NCBI GenBank assembly: GCA_021802745.1
Contig: JAJZRK010000130.1
Span: forward strand, 1-9,219
Reading direction: 5' to 3'
DNA length: 9,219 nucleotides
Source: a bacterium
GTDB taxonomy: Bacteria; Gemmatimonadota; Gemmatimonadetes; Gemmatimonadales; Gemmatimonadaceae
Of this stretch, positions 1-5,976 are shown in pieces. Made by a program: the position numbers and the translations under genes. The stretch's first letter is position 1; each line of letters begins with the position of its first letter. The notes under the pieces were generated by a model. The model searched no databases. It was given only the letters and a program-made list of their open reading frames with translations, and was not told the DNA's origin.

Positions 1-103
1 TGTCTGTCCGAAAACAGCCCATTGCGGCGGCCGAAACCCGGGTTGCATTCCGCACCGGTGAGGCGAAGACCCACGCAGTCGTTGTACTGCCCAATCGTTT
101 CAC
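1..103 (+). other. Non-coding stretch upstream of rplM
   Basis: No credible coding sequence is visible here, and the upstream gene lies outside the window. The stretch presumably holds the rplM-rpsI promoter and leader, but I cannot place a convincing -35/-10 pair. TTGCAT at 43-48 has no acceptable -10 partner 16-18 nt downstream. A 10-bp palindrome AACCCGGGTT lies at 35-44 and CACCGGTG at 53-60; short palindromes like these are expected by chance in G+C-rich DNA. The last 20 nt before the rplM start contain no purine-rich Shine-Dalgarno sequence. Confidence 0.35.
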
Positions 104-553
104 ATGAAGACCTACAGCGCTACACCCAAGGACATCGAGCATCGCTGGTTCGTGGTTGACGCCAGCGGGATGGTCCTGGGTCGGCTCGCCACCGAGATCG
201 CTCGCATCCTCCGTGGCAAGCACAAGCCGATGTTCACGCCGCACATCGACACCGGTGACTTCGTCATCGTGATCAATGCCTCGAAGGTGAAGGTCACGGG
301 CCGCAAGGCGGAACAGAAGGAGTACTTCCGCCATACCGGTTACATGGGCCACGAGCTCTACACGCCGTACGCGACGATGCTCTCCAAGCACCCGGAGCGC
401 ATCATCGAGAAGGCCGTGTACGGCATGCTGCCGAAGAACGCCCTCGGCCGCGGCAAGCTCCGCAACAAGCTGCGCGTCTATGCCGGTGCGGACCACCCGC
501 ACACTGCCCAGCAGCCCACTCCGCTCACCTTCCCGTCGCTCGAGGCGAAGTAA
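104..553 (+). CDS. rplM: 50S ribosomal protein L13
   Basis: L13 is a large-subunit protein that binds 23S rRNA early in 50S assembly. The 149-residue product is close to the usual 142-150. It shows the family landmarks in order: the N-terminal [20 protein letters not shown] block, [20 protein letters not shown] (about residues 22-41), [29 protein letters not shown] in the centre, then the [20 protein letters not shown] segment and a short [16 protein letters not shown] tail. The ATG at 104 gives the standard N-terminus. No Shine-Dalgarno sequence precedes it, so initiation probably depends on an unstructured or A/U-rich start region. It is followed after 1 nt by rpsI, the near-universal L13-S9 pair, almost certainly one transcript. 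Confidence 0.98.
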   Translation: MKTYSATPKDIEHRWFVVDASGMVLGRLATEIARILRGKHKPMFTPHIDTGDFVIVINASKVKVTGRKAEQKEYFRHTGYMGHELYTPYATMLSKHPERIIEKAVYGMLPKNALGRGKLRNKLRVYAGADHPHTAQQPTPLTFPSLEAK

Positions 554-554
554 A

Positions 555-947
555 ATGGCCGACCAGACCATTCATACCATCGGCCGTCGCAAGGAAGCGG
601 TGTGCCGCCTGTACCTGAAGCCCGGCTCGGGCAAGTGGAGTGTCAACGGGCGCACGCTCGGCGACTACTTCCCGCGTCCCGTGCTCGTCAGCGCCATTCA
701 GCAGCCGTTCACGGCGACCGACACGCTCGGCCGCTTTGACGTGCAGGCCAACATTGATGGCGGCGGCGTAACTGGCCAGGCCGGCGCGCTGCGCCTCGCG
801 GTGGCCCGCGCGCTCGTGATCGTGGACGAGCTGCACCGCCGCAAGCTGCGCGACTTGGGCTTGCTCACGCGCGATGCGCGTGCGGTGGAGCGCAAGAAGC
901 CCGGCCGTCCGAAGGCGCGCAAGCGGTTCCAGTTCTCGAAGCGCTAG
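555..947 (+). CDS. rpsI: 30S ribosomal protein S9
   Basis: S9 is a small-subunit head protein whose C-terminal tail reaches the P-site tRNA. The ATG at 555 gives 130 residues starting MADQTIHTIGRRKEAVCRLYL, the normal S9 start. An in-frame ATG at 480 lies inside rplM and would add 25 unrelated residues, so it is rejected. GAGG at 542-545, 9 nt upstream and inside the end of rplM, is a plausible ribosome binding site. The family GRRKEAV motif is at residues 10-16. The GGGVTGQAGALRLAVARAL region follows in the middle. The basic tail ends in FQFSKR; the terminal Ser-Lys-Arg is the conserved P-site-contacting end. The last 11 nt before the stop form the left arm of a perfect hairpin (see 934-958). 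Confidence 0.98.
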   Translation: MADQTIHTIGRRKEAVCRLYLKPGSGKWSVNGRTLGDYFPRPVLVSAIQQPFTATDTLGRFDVQANIDGGGVTGQAGALRLAVARALVIVDELHRRKLRDLGLLTRDARAVERKKPGRPKARKRFQFSKR

Positions 948-958
948 GCGCTTCGAGA
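934..958 (+). terminator. Perfect 11-bp hairpin carrying the rpsI stop codon in its loop
   Basis: TCTCGAAGCGC (934-944) is exactly complementary to GCGCTTCGAGA (948-958), and the 3-nt loop between them is the rpsI stop TAG (945-947). The left arm encodes the conserved S9 end. The right arm is non-coding, so the complementarity is not explained by protein conservation. There is no T tract behind it; the next bases start the larger palindrome at 959. It could be a U-tract-independent terminator or a 3'-end stabiliser against exonucleases such as PNPase. The structure is seen directly; the role is inferred. Confidence 0.6.
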
Positions 959-1037
959 GACGGCAGACGGTGGACGGTAGACGGTAGTCTCCGCCACGCT
1001 GGGATTGCCCACCGTCTACCGTCCACCGTCTACCGTC
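959..1037. repeat. Heptad-repeat palindrome between rpsI and rpsB
   Basis: The left arm (959-986) is four consecutive 7-mers: GACGGCA, GACGGTG, GACGGTA, GACGGTA. The right arm (1010-1037), read on the minus strand, is GACGGTA, GACGGTG, GACGGTA, GACGGTG. The arms pair over 28 bp with two mismatches (one more pair forms at 987/1009), around a loop of about 21 nt (988-1008). As RNA this would be a very stable hairpin, and as DNA a potential cruciform. It abuts the 934-958 hairpin with no gap. It may act as terminator, processing site or REP-like repeat. No transposase or target-site duplication is visible. Confidence 0.75.
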
Positions 1038-1149
1038 AGTTGCTTCACATCCCTCACTGTGGGGGAGCCCTTCAGGGGTCCGGCACACCGGCCTGGCAGG
1101 GCGATGAACCCGCAGGACGACCAAACCGATTCGAGGTACGCGTACCACT
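1038..1149 (+). promoter_or_regulatory. rpsB: Possible rpsB leader region
   Basis: This 112-nt stretch has no credible gene. It can form a hairpin at 1064-1081 (six pairs, one G-G mismatch, TTCA loop) or, using two of the same bases, CCGG-CACA-CCGG at 1080-1091, so the two are mutually exclusive. rpsB mRNAs are autoregulated through structured leaders in several bacteria, which makes a leader plausible, but I do not recognise a known S2 leader motif. No convincing sigma-70-type promoter pair was found, so rpsB may be transcribed from an unseen promoter type or by read-through from rpsI. Confidence 0.3.
1133..1146 (+). promoter_or_regulatory. rpsB: rpsB ribosome binding site inside a palindrome
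   Basis: GAGGT at 1133-1137 is the only Shine-Dalgarno candidate for rpsB, 12 nt before its ATG. It overlaps the 12-bp palindrome GGTACGCGTACC (1135-1146), which could fold as a 4-bp stem (GGTA/TACC) with a CGCG loop and partly cover the site. A 12-bp palindrome is expected about twice by chance in a window of this length, so a regulatory role is uncertain. Confidence 0.4.
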
Positions 1150-2079
1150 ATGGCTCAGCCCACGCTCGACGATCTGCTCAAGGCCGGTGTCCACTTCGGG
1201 CACCAGACGCGCCGCTGGAACCCCAAGATGCGCCGCTTCATCTTCGCGGAGCGCAACGGGATCCACATCATTGACCTGCAGAAGACGCTCCGGCAGATGG
1301 AGCTCGCCCAGAAGCTCGCGCGCGAAGTCGTGCTGCGCGGCGACCAGGTGCTCTATGTGTGCACCAAGCGCCAGCTCGCCGCCATCGTGACGCAGGAAGC
1401 CGAGCGCGCGGGGGCGCTCTCGGTGACCGAGCGCTGGCTCGGCGGCCTGCTCACCAACTTCTCCACCGTCAAGAAGCAGATCCGCCGGCTCAAGGAGCTC
1501 GAGGCGGGGGCCGAGGCGGGCGGCGGGTTCGAGAACTACACGAAGAAGGAGCAGCTGATGCTCACGCGTCAGAAGGACAAGCTCCTCAAGAACCTGTCGG
1601 GCATCAAGAACATGTCGCGCCTGCCGGGGCTGCTCTTCGTCGTGGACGCGAAGAAGGAGCGCATCGCGGTGGACGAGGCGAAGAAGCTGGGCATCCCGAT
1701 CATCGCGATCTGCGACACGAACTCCGATCCGGACCTCATCTCGGTGCCGATCGCCGGCAACGACGACGCCATCCGCTCGGTGGAGCTGCTCACCGCCGCG
1801 GTGACCGACTCGATCATCGAGGCGCGCCGCGAAGCGCCGGTGCGCGAGGAGGTCGAGGAAGGACAGTCGTACACGTACTCGTCCGACCGTGGCGCCGAGC
1901 CGCAGGATCGCGACCGTCGTCGCGGCCAGGGTGGCCATGGCGGTGGCGAGCGTGGCGGCGACCGTCCGCGCCGCCGTCGCGCCAAGCCCGACGCCATCGC
2001 GGCGCGCCTGAAGGGCGACGCCCCCGAGGCGGCGGCCGACAAGCCGGCCGAGCCGACGCCCGACCAGCCGAGCGCGTGA
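1150..2079 (+). CDS. rpsB: 30S ribosomal protein S2 with long Arg/Gly-rich C-terminal extension
   Basis: S2 is a late-assembling small-subunit protein needed for binding S1 and for translation initiation. The body (residues 1 to about 227) is a complete S2: [19 protein letters not shown] near the N-terminus, [12 protein letters not shown], the [20 protein letters not shown] segment, [34 protein letters not shown] and [20 protein letters not shown] blocks. At 309 residues it is about 70 longer than E. coli S2 (241). The extra C-terminal part begins with an acidic stretch (about 228-240), passes through an Arg/Gly segment (about 255-279, with [20 protein letters not shown]) and ends in an Ala/Pro/Glu-rich tail. 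Such tails occur in S2 of some phyla and are probably disordered. The Shine-Dalgarno GAGGT is 12 nt upstream. tsf follows, as in most bacteria. Confidence 0.97.
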   Translation: MAQPTLDDLLKAGVHFGHQTRRWNPKMRRFIFAERNGIHIIDLQKTLRQMELAQKLAREVVLRGDQVLYVCTKRQLAAIVTQEAERAGALSVTERWLGGLLTNFSTVKKQIRRLKELEAGAEAGGGFENYTKKEQLMLTRQKDKLLKNLSGIKNMSRLPGLLFVVDAKKERIAVDEAKKLGIPIIAICDTNSDPDLISVPIAGNDDAIRSVELLTAAVTDSIIEARREAPVREEVEEGQSYTYSSDRGAEPQDRDRRRGQGGHGGGERGGDRPRRRRAKPDAIAARLKGDAPEAAADKPAEPTPDQPSA

Positions 2080-2085
2080 GCGCCC

Positions 2086-2153
2086 CGGCGTGGTGACCAC
2101 GCCGACGAGCGCGTATTTTTCCCGACGCCGCCGGCCGCCGAGCCGGCGGCGTC
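2086..2153 (+). terminator. Two hairpins between rpsB and tsf (terminator or attenuator)
   Basis: Hairpin 1 is CGGCGTGGT (2086-2094) and ACCACGCCG (2096-2104), a perfect 9-nt inverted repeat around a single G; it realistically folds as 8 bp with a TGA loop. A T-rich run (TATTTTT, 2114-2120) follows 9 nt later. Hairpin 2 is GACGCCGCCGGC (2124-2135) and GCCGGCGGCGTC (2142-2153), a perfect 12-bp G+C stem with a 6-nt loop, followed only by TTCACAC. Neither is a textbook stem plus U tract, but hairpin 2 is very stable. A partial terminator here would lower tsf and downstream expression relative to rpsB. TATTTT could alternatively be a weak -10 for tsf, but no -35 partner is visible. Confidence 0.6.
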
Positions 2154-2189
2154 TTCACACCGACTGAATCACCGAGAAGGCATCTGCAT

Positions 2190-3077
2190 ATGGCTGCTAT
2201 TTCCGCGAAGGACGTTGCCGAGCTCCGCGCCCGCACCGGCGCCGGCATGATGGACTGCAAGAAGGCGCTCGAAGAGGCCGGCGGCGCGATGGACGCCGCC
2301 GTGGACATCCTTCGCACGAAGGGGATCGCCAAGGCCGAGAAGCGCGCCGACCGCTCGGCCTCCGAGGGGCAGATCGTCACGTGGATCGCGCCCGACGGCG
2401 CGGCCGCGGCGATGATCGAGATCAACTCGGAAACCGACTTCGTGGGCCGCAACGACGAGTTCATGGCGCTCTCGAAGCAGATGGTGCAGCAGGTATCCAC
2501 GGACGCCAGCGTGGACGGCGTCCTGAAGGTCGGCGCCGACGGCGCGTACCTTGGCACCACGTGGTTCGCCGACGGCTCGCGCACGGTCGGCGAGGTGGTG
2601 AAGGCGGCCTCGGCCAAGACGGGCGAGAACGTCGTGCTCAAGCAGGTGGCGCGCTTCACCGCCAAGGCGGGTGGCGCGGTGGGCTTCTACCTGCACTTCA
2701 ACGGCAAGGTGGGCGTGCTCGTGGAAGTGGCGGGCATCACCGGCGAGGCGGGCACGGCGCTCGCCAACACCATTGCCGAGCACGTGGCGGCCGGCGTGCC
2801 GGTGACGGCCGTGGCGGTGAGCCGTGCGGACGTGGACCCGGCCATCGTGAAGCGCGAGCGCGACATCTTCGTGCAGCAGGCCATTGACAGCGGCAAGCCG
2901 CCGGCGATCGCCGAGAAGATGGTCGAGGGGCGCATCAACAAGTTCTTCGGCGAGATCGTGCTCACGGAGCAGCCGTGGGTGCGCGAGGACAGCAAGACGA
3001 TCGGCCAGGTCATCAAGGAAGCCGGCGCGGGCGCCTCGGTGGTGCGCTTTGCCCGCTTCAAGATGGGCGAGGGCTAA
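2190..3077 (+). CDS. tsf: Translation elongation factor Ts
   Basis: EF-Ts is the guanine-nucleotide exchange factor that releases GDP from EF-Tu. The 295-residue product matches the family length (E. coli 283). The N-terminal UBA-like domain has the signature [20 protein letters not shown] (residues 10-29). The core has [14 protein letters not shown] with TDFV at 82-85, the Asp-Phe that inserts near the EF-Tu magnesium site. The C-terminal half keeps [13 protein letters not shown] and the closing block [23 protein letters not shown]. The ATG at 2190 is preceded by AGAAGG (2175-2180) at a 9-nt spacing, a good ribosome binding site. pyrH starts 4 nt after its stop, so tsf heads a compact run. 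Confidence 0.98.
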   Translation: MAAISAKDVAELRARTGAGMMDCKKALEEAGGAMDAAVDILRTKGIAKAEKRADRSASEGQIVTWIAPDGAAAAMIEINSETDFVGRNDEFMALSKQMVQQVSTDASVDGVLKVGADGAYLGTTWFADGSRTVGEVVKAASAKTGENVVLKQVARFTAKAGGAVGFYLHFNGKVGVLVEVAGITGEAGTALANTIAEHVAAGVPVTAVAVSRADVDPAIVKRERDIFVQQAIDSGKPPAIAEKMVEGRINKFFGEIVLTEQPWVREDSKTIGQVIKEAGAGASVVRFARFKMGEG

Positions 3078-3081
3078 CCTC

Positions 3082-3798
3082 ATGACGTCGGCGCTCAAGT
3101 ACCCGCGCATCCTGCTCAAGCTTTCCGGCGAGGCGCTCGCCGGGGAGAAGGGCTTCGGGTTCGACTTCGACGCCATCACGCGCTTCTCGCACCAGATCCG
3201 CACCATCCACGGGATGGGGGCGCAGGTGGCGGTGGTGATCGGCGGTGGCAACATCGTGCGCGGGTCGCAGATTTCGCGCATGGGCATGGATCGCGTGAGC
3301 GCCGACTACATGGGCATGCTGGGCACGGTCATCAACGCGCTGGCGCTGCAGGACGTGCTGGAGCGCGATGGGCTCGACACCCGCGTGATGACGGCCATCC
3401 GCATGGAGGAGCTCGCGGAGCCCTACATCCGCCGGCGGGCGATGCGCCACCTCGAGAAGGGGCGCTGCGTCGTCTTTGCCGGCGGGACGGGCAACCCGTA
3501 CTTTTCCACCGACACGGCAGCCGTGCTGCGGGCCATCCAGATGAAGGCGGACGTCATCATCAAGGCGACCAGCGTGGACGGCGTCTACTCGGCCGACCCG
3601 AAGAAGGACCCCGCCGCCACGCGGTACGATCGCATCAGCTACCGCGACGTGATGCTCGAGGAACTGGGCGTGATGGACCAGACGGCGATCACGCTGTGCA
3701 AGGAGAATTCGCTGCCGTTGATCGTGCTCAACATCAACACTCCGGACGCCGTGGCCGATGCGATCCACGGCAAGCCGGTGGGGACCCTGGTTTCATGA
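3082..3798 (+). CDS. pyrH: Uridylate kinase (UMP kinase)
   Basis: PyrH phosphorylates UMP to UDP with ATP, the entry to pyrimidine nucleotides for RNA and for UDP-sugar wall precursors. It belongs to the amino-acid kinase fold and is typically a hexamer regulated by GTP and UTP. The ATG at 3082 gives 238 residues, the family norm; longer frames reaching back into tsf are artefacts. Visible motifs are [10 protein letters not shown] (residues 10-19), the glycine-rich GGGNIVRG (54-61), [16 protein letters not shown] in the centre, [20 protein letters not shown] (DGVYSADPK at 166-174) and the [22 protein letters not shown]-terminal segment. GAGGG at 3069-3073 inside tsf is the ribosome binding site (8-nt spacing). 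Its TGA stop overlaps the frr ATG by 4 nt (ATGA, 3795-3798), suggesting coupled translation. Confidence 0.98.
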   Translation: MTSALKYPRILLKLSGEALAGEKGFGFDFDAITRFSHQIRTIHGMGAQVAVVIGGGNIVRGSQISRMGMDRVSADYMGMLGTVINALALQDVLERDGLDTRVMTAIRMEELAEPYIRRRAMRHLEKGRCVVFAGGTGNPYFSTDTAAVLRAIQMKADVIIKATSVDGVYSADPKKDPAATRYDRISYRDVMLEELGVMDQTAITLCKENSLPLIVLNINTPDAVADAIHGKPVGTLVS

Positions 3799-4355
3799 CG
3801 ATGAATGCGATTGCCGACATCATGAAGGACTGCCGCGCCCACATGGACAAGGGCGTCGAGGCGGTGAAGCGGGAGTTCACCTCGGTGCGCTCGGGCAAGG
3901 CGGCGCCGAGCATGCTGGACGCCGTGAAGGTGGAGGCGTACGGCGCGCTGGTCTCGCTCAACCAGGTGGCGAGCGTCAATGCGCCGGAACCGCGCGCGCT
4001 GATCGTGACCCCGTTCGACAAGGGGCAGCTGCGCGCCATCGAGAAGGCGATCCGCGAGAGCGGGCTGGGCTTCGATCCGGCGATCCAGGGGACGTTCATC
4101 CGCGTCCCGCTGCCGGCGATGAACGAGCAGCGCCGCAAGGAGCTGGTGAAGATCGTGCACAAGTACGTGGAGGAGGGGCACATTGCCATCCGCCACGCGC
4201 GCACGCAGGCCCGTGAGCAGCTCAAGAAGCTCGACGGCGTTTCCGAGGACGACGTGAAGCACGCCGAGAAGGAGCTGCAGAAGCTGCACGACGACCACAT
4301 TGCCAAGGTGGACGCGCTCAGCAAGGCGAAAGAAGCCGAGATCATGGAGGTCTGA
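3795..4355 (+). CDS. frr: Ribosome recycling factor
   Basis: RRF works with EF-G to split post-termination ribosomes. The ATG at 3795, overlapping the pyrH stop as ATGA, gives 186 residues (E. coli 185); a second in-frame ATG at 3801 would remove only two residues. GGTGGGGA at 3777-3784 lies 10 nt upstream. Family landmarks are an N-terminal three-helix-bundle strand with [27 protein letters not shown], the compact domain II with [17 protein letters not shown] and [19 protein letters not shown], and the helix with [17 protein letters not shown]. The IRHAR arginines align with the E. coli pair (R129, R132) needed for 50S binding. The chain ends with an acidic helix, KEAEIMEV. It sits between pyrH and uppS, as is usual in bacteria. 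Confidence 0.98.
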   Translation: MTMNAIADIMKDCRAHMDKGVEAVKREFTSVRSGKAAPSMLDAVKVEAYGALVSLNQVASVNAPEPRALIVTPFDKGQLRAIEKAIRESGLGFDPAIQGTFIRVPLPAMNEQRRKELVKIVHKYVEEGHIAIRHARTQAREQLKKLDGVSEDDVKHAEKELQKLHDDHIAKVDALSKAKEAEIMEV

Positions 4356-4362
4356 GCGCTCC

Positions 4363-5109
4363 ATGAGCGCCGCCGACGAACTCCTCGCCCGGGTGAAGGC
4401 GCAGGGCGTGATCCCGCGCCATGTGGCCATCATCATGGACGGCAACGGCCGCTGGGCGCGGGAGCGCATGCTTCCGCGCCCGGTGGGCCATCGCGAGGGG
4501 ATGAAGTCGGTGCGCGAAGTGGTGGAGGCGTCGCTCGCGGCGGGGCTGGAGGTGCTGTCACTGTTCGCCTTCTCGCAGGAGAACTGGCAGCGTCCGGCGC
4601 TCGAAGTCTCGGCCCTCATGTCGCTGCTCGAGGAGTACATCGCCAAGGAAGCCCGTGAACTCGACGAACAGGGCGTGCGGGTGGTCTTCCTCGGCGATCT
4701 CGACCGGCTGGGGACGGCGCAGCGGCGCGCGGTGGATGGCGTGATGGCACTGACGGCGCACAACACCAAGCTGGTGCTCAACCTGTTCATCTCGTACGGG
4801 TCGCGGGCGGAGCTGGTGCGGGCGGCGCGGTTGATCGCCGAAGACGTGGCCGCCGGCCGCATGACGCCAGCCGAGGTGGACGAGGCCGCGCTCACCGGGC
4901 GCCTCTTCACCGCGGGGTGCCCCGATCCCGACCTGCTGATTCGCACCTCGGGCGAGATGCGCATCTCGAACTTCCTGCTCTGGCAGCTCGCGTACACGGA
5001 GCTGCACATCTCGCCGGTGCTCTGGCCCGATTTCGGCCGCGCCGAGCTGTACACGGCGATCCTCGACTTCCAGAGCCGCGATCGCCGTTTCGGCCGCGTC
5101 TCGGCGTAA
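4363..5109 (+). CDS. uppS: Isoprenyl transferase (undecaprenyl diphosphate synthase)
   Basis: UppS is a cis-prenyltransferase that extends farnesyl diphosphate with eight isopentenyl units. The C55 product carries peptidoglycan and other wall polymers across the membrane. The ATG at 4363 gives 248 residues, the family length. HVAIIMDGNGRWA (residues 20-32) holds the catalytic Asp26 and the phosphate-binding Gly-Asn-Gly-Arg. LFAFSQENWQRP follows. DLLIRTSGEMRISNFLLWQ starts at 190, so R194, E198 and R200 match the E. coli numbering of the substrate- and magnesium-binding residues. It begins 7 nt after frr, with GGAGG at 4346-4350 (12-nt spacing). The encoded length and motifs suit a C55 enzyme, but chain length cannot be read with certainty. 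Confidence 0.96.
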   Translation: MSAADELLARVKAQGVIPRHVAIIMDGNGRWARERMLPRPVGHREGMKSVREVVEASLAAGLEVLSLFAFSQENWQRPALEVSALMSLLEEYIAKEARELDEQGVRVVFLGDLDRLGTAQRRAVDGVMALTAHNTKLVLNLFISYGSRAELVRAARLIAEDVAAGRMTPAEVDEAALTGRLFTAGCPDPDLLIRTSGEMRISNFLLWQLAYTELHISPVLWPDFGRAELYTAILDFQSRDRRFGRVSA

Positions 5110-5121
5110 CCTGACCACCCC

Positions 5122-5976
5122 GTGAACGAGTTCCCCAAGCGGCTGCTGGTCGCGATCGTGCTCATTCCGATCGTGCTCGGCGCGGTCTATGCCGGCGGGC
5201 CGGCCCTCGTCACGCTGCTGGCGCTCGCGTCGGGACTGGCGGCGTGGGAGTTCTTCCGCCTCGCGGAAGCGCGCGGCGCGCGGCCGCTGAACGCGGTGGG
5301 CGTGGTGCTCAGCGCGCTCGTGCCGGTGGTGGTGCATGCCCGCTACGTGGGCTTCTGGGTGCCCCCGGTTGCCCTTGTCGCGCTGCTGGTGCCGCTGCTC
5401 CTCACCGTGGTGCTCTTTGCGCGCGGCGTCTCGGGCGGCCCAATGGCCGCGGTAGGGACGACGATTACGGGCGTGCTTTACACGGGTGGCATGCTGAGCT
5501 TCGCGTACGCGCTGCGCTATCACGACTACATGGTGGATGCGCGCGGAGGCACCGCCCTGGTGCTGCTGCCCATGGTCGTCACGTGGCTCAATGACAGCGG
5601 GGCGTACCTGGCCGGCCGCGCGTTCGGCAAGCGCAAGCTGATGCCGTCGGTGAGCCCCGGAAAGACGTGGGCCGGGGTGTACGGCGCCGTGGCGGCGAGC
5701 CTGCTCACCACGTGGGTGATCGCCGCGTTCGTGCTGCCGCCCCTGGCGCACGTCACGCTGCGTCCGGCCGGCATCGTGGTGATTGGCCTCGCGCTCAGCG
5801 CGGCGGCGCAAGTGGGTGATCTGGCCGAGTCCATGCTCAAGCGCGAAGCCGGGATGAAGGACAGTTCGCAGCTGATTCCCGGCCATGGCGGCGTCCTCGA
5901 CCGGGTGGATTCGCTGCTCTTCACGCTGCCGGTCGGCTACGTGCTCCTCGGCAGCTTCCTGGTCTATCGCCCGTGA
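5122..5976 (+). CDS. cdsA: Phosphatidate cytidylyltransferase (CDP-diglyceride synthase)
   Basis: CdsA is an integral membrane enzyme that converts phosphatidic acid and CTP to CDP-diacylglycerol, the precursor of the major phospholipids. The 284-residue product is mostly hydrophobic, with several membrane helices starting with RLLVAIVLIPIVLGAVYAGG at the N-terminus. The family signature is complete near the C-terminus: LKREAGMKDSSQLIPGHGG and the following VLDRVDS, about residues 239-264, including the conserved Asp260 and Asp263. SPGKTWAG begins at about 178. The start is GTG at 5122, 12 nt after uppS; no ATG gives a better N-terminus and no Shine-Dalgarno sequence is visible. Its stop overlaps the dxr start as GTGA (5973-5976). 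Confidence 0.96.
   Translation: MNEFPKRLLVAIVLIPIVLGAVYAGGPALVTLLALASGLAAWEFFRLAEARGARPLNAVGVVLSALVPVVVHARYVGFWVPPVALVALLVPLLLTVVLFARGVSGGPMAAVGTTITGVLYTGGMLSFAYALRYHDYMVDARGGTALVLLPMVVTWLNDSGAYLAGRAFGKRKLMPSVSPGKTWAGVYGAVAASLLTTWVIAAFVLPPLAHVTLRPAGIVVIGLALSAAAQVGDLAESMLKREAGMKDSSQLIPGHGGVLDRVDSLLFTLPVGYVLLGSFLVYRP

Noticed and set aside
35..44. AACCCGGGTT palindrome as a shared operator with GTCCCGGGAC at 8456-8465
   Set aside because: Both contain CCCGGG and lie before ribosomal protein genes, but about nine 10-bp palindromes are expected by chance in a window of this length, more in G+C-rich DNA, and the flanks differ.
480..554. Upstream ATG at 480 as the start of rpsI
   Set aside because: It lies within rplM and adds 25 residues with no S9 homology. 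The ATG at 555 gives the standard N-terminus.
959..1037. CRISPR array or insertion sequence ends
   Set aside because: The 7-nt units have no spacers and form one palindrome. There are no cas genes, transposase or target-site duplication.
1072..2100. A 342-codon minus-strand open frame across rpsB
   Set aside because: Antisense to a complete S2 gene, repetitive Arg/Leu/Ala composition and no recognisable domain.
3639..5165. A 508-codon minus-strand open frame across frr and uppS
   Set aside because: Ser/Arg-rich low-complexity translation antisense to conserved genes, with no recognisable domain. A shadow frame.
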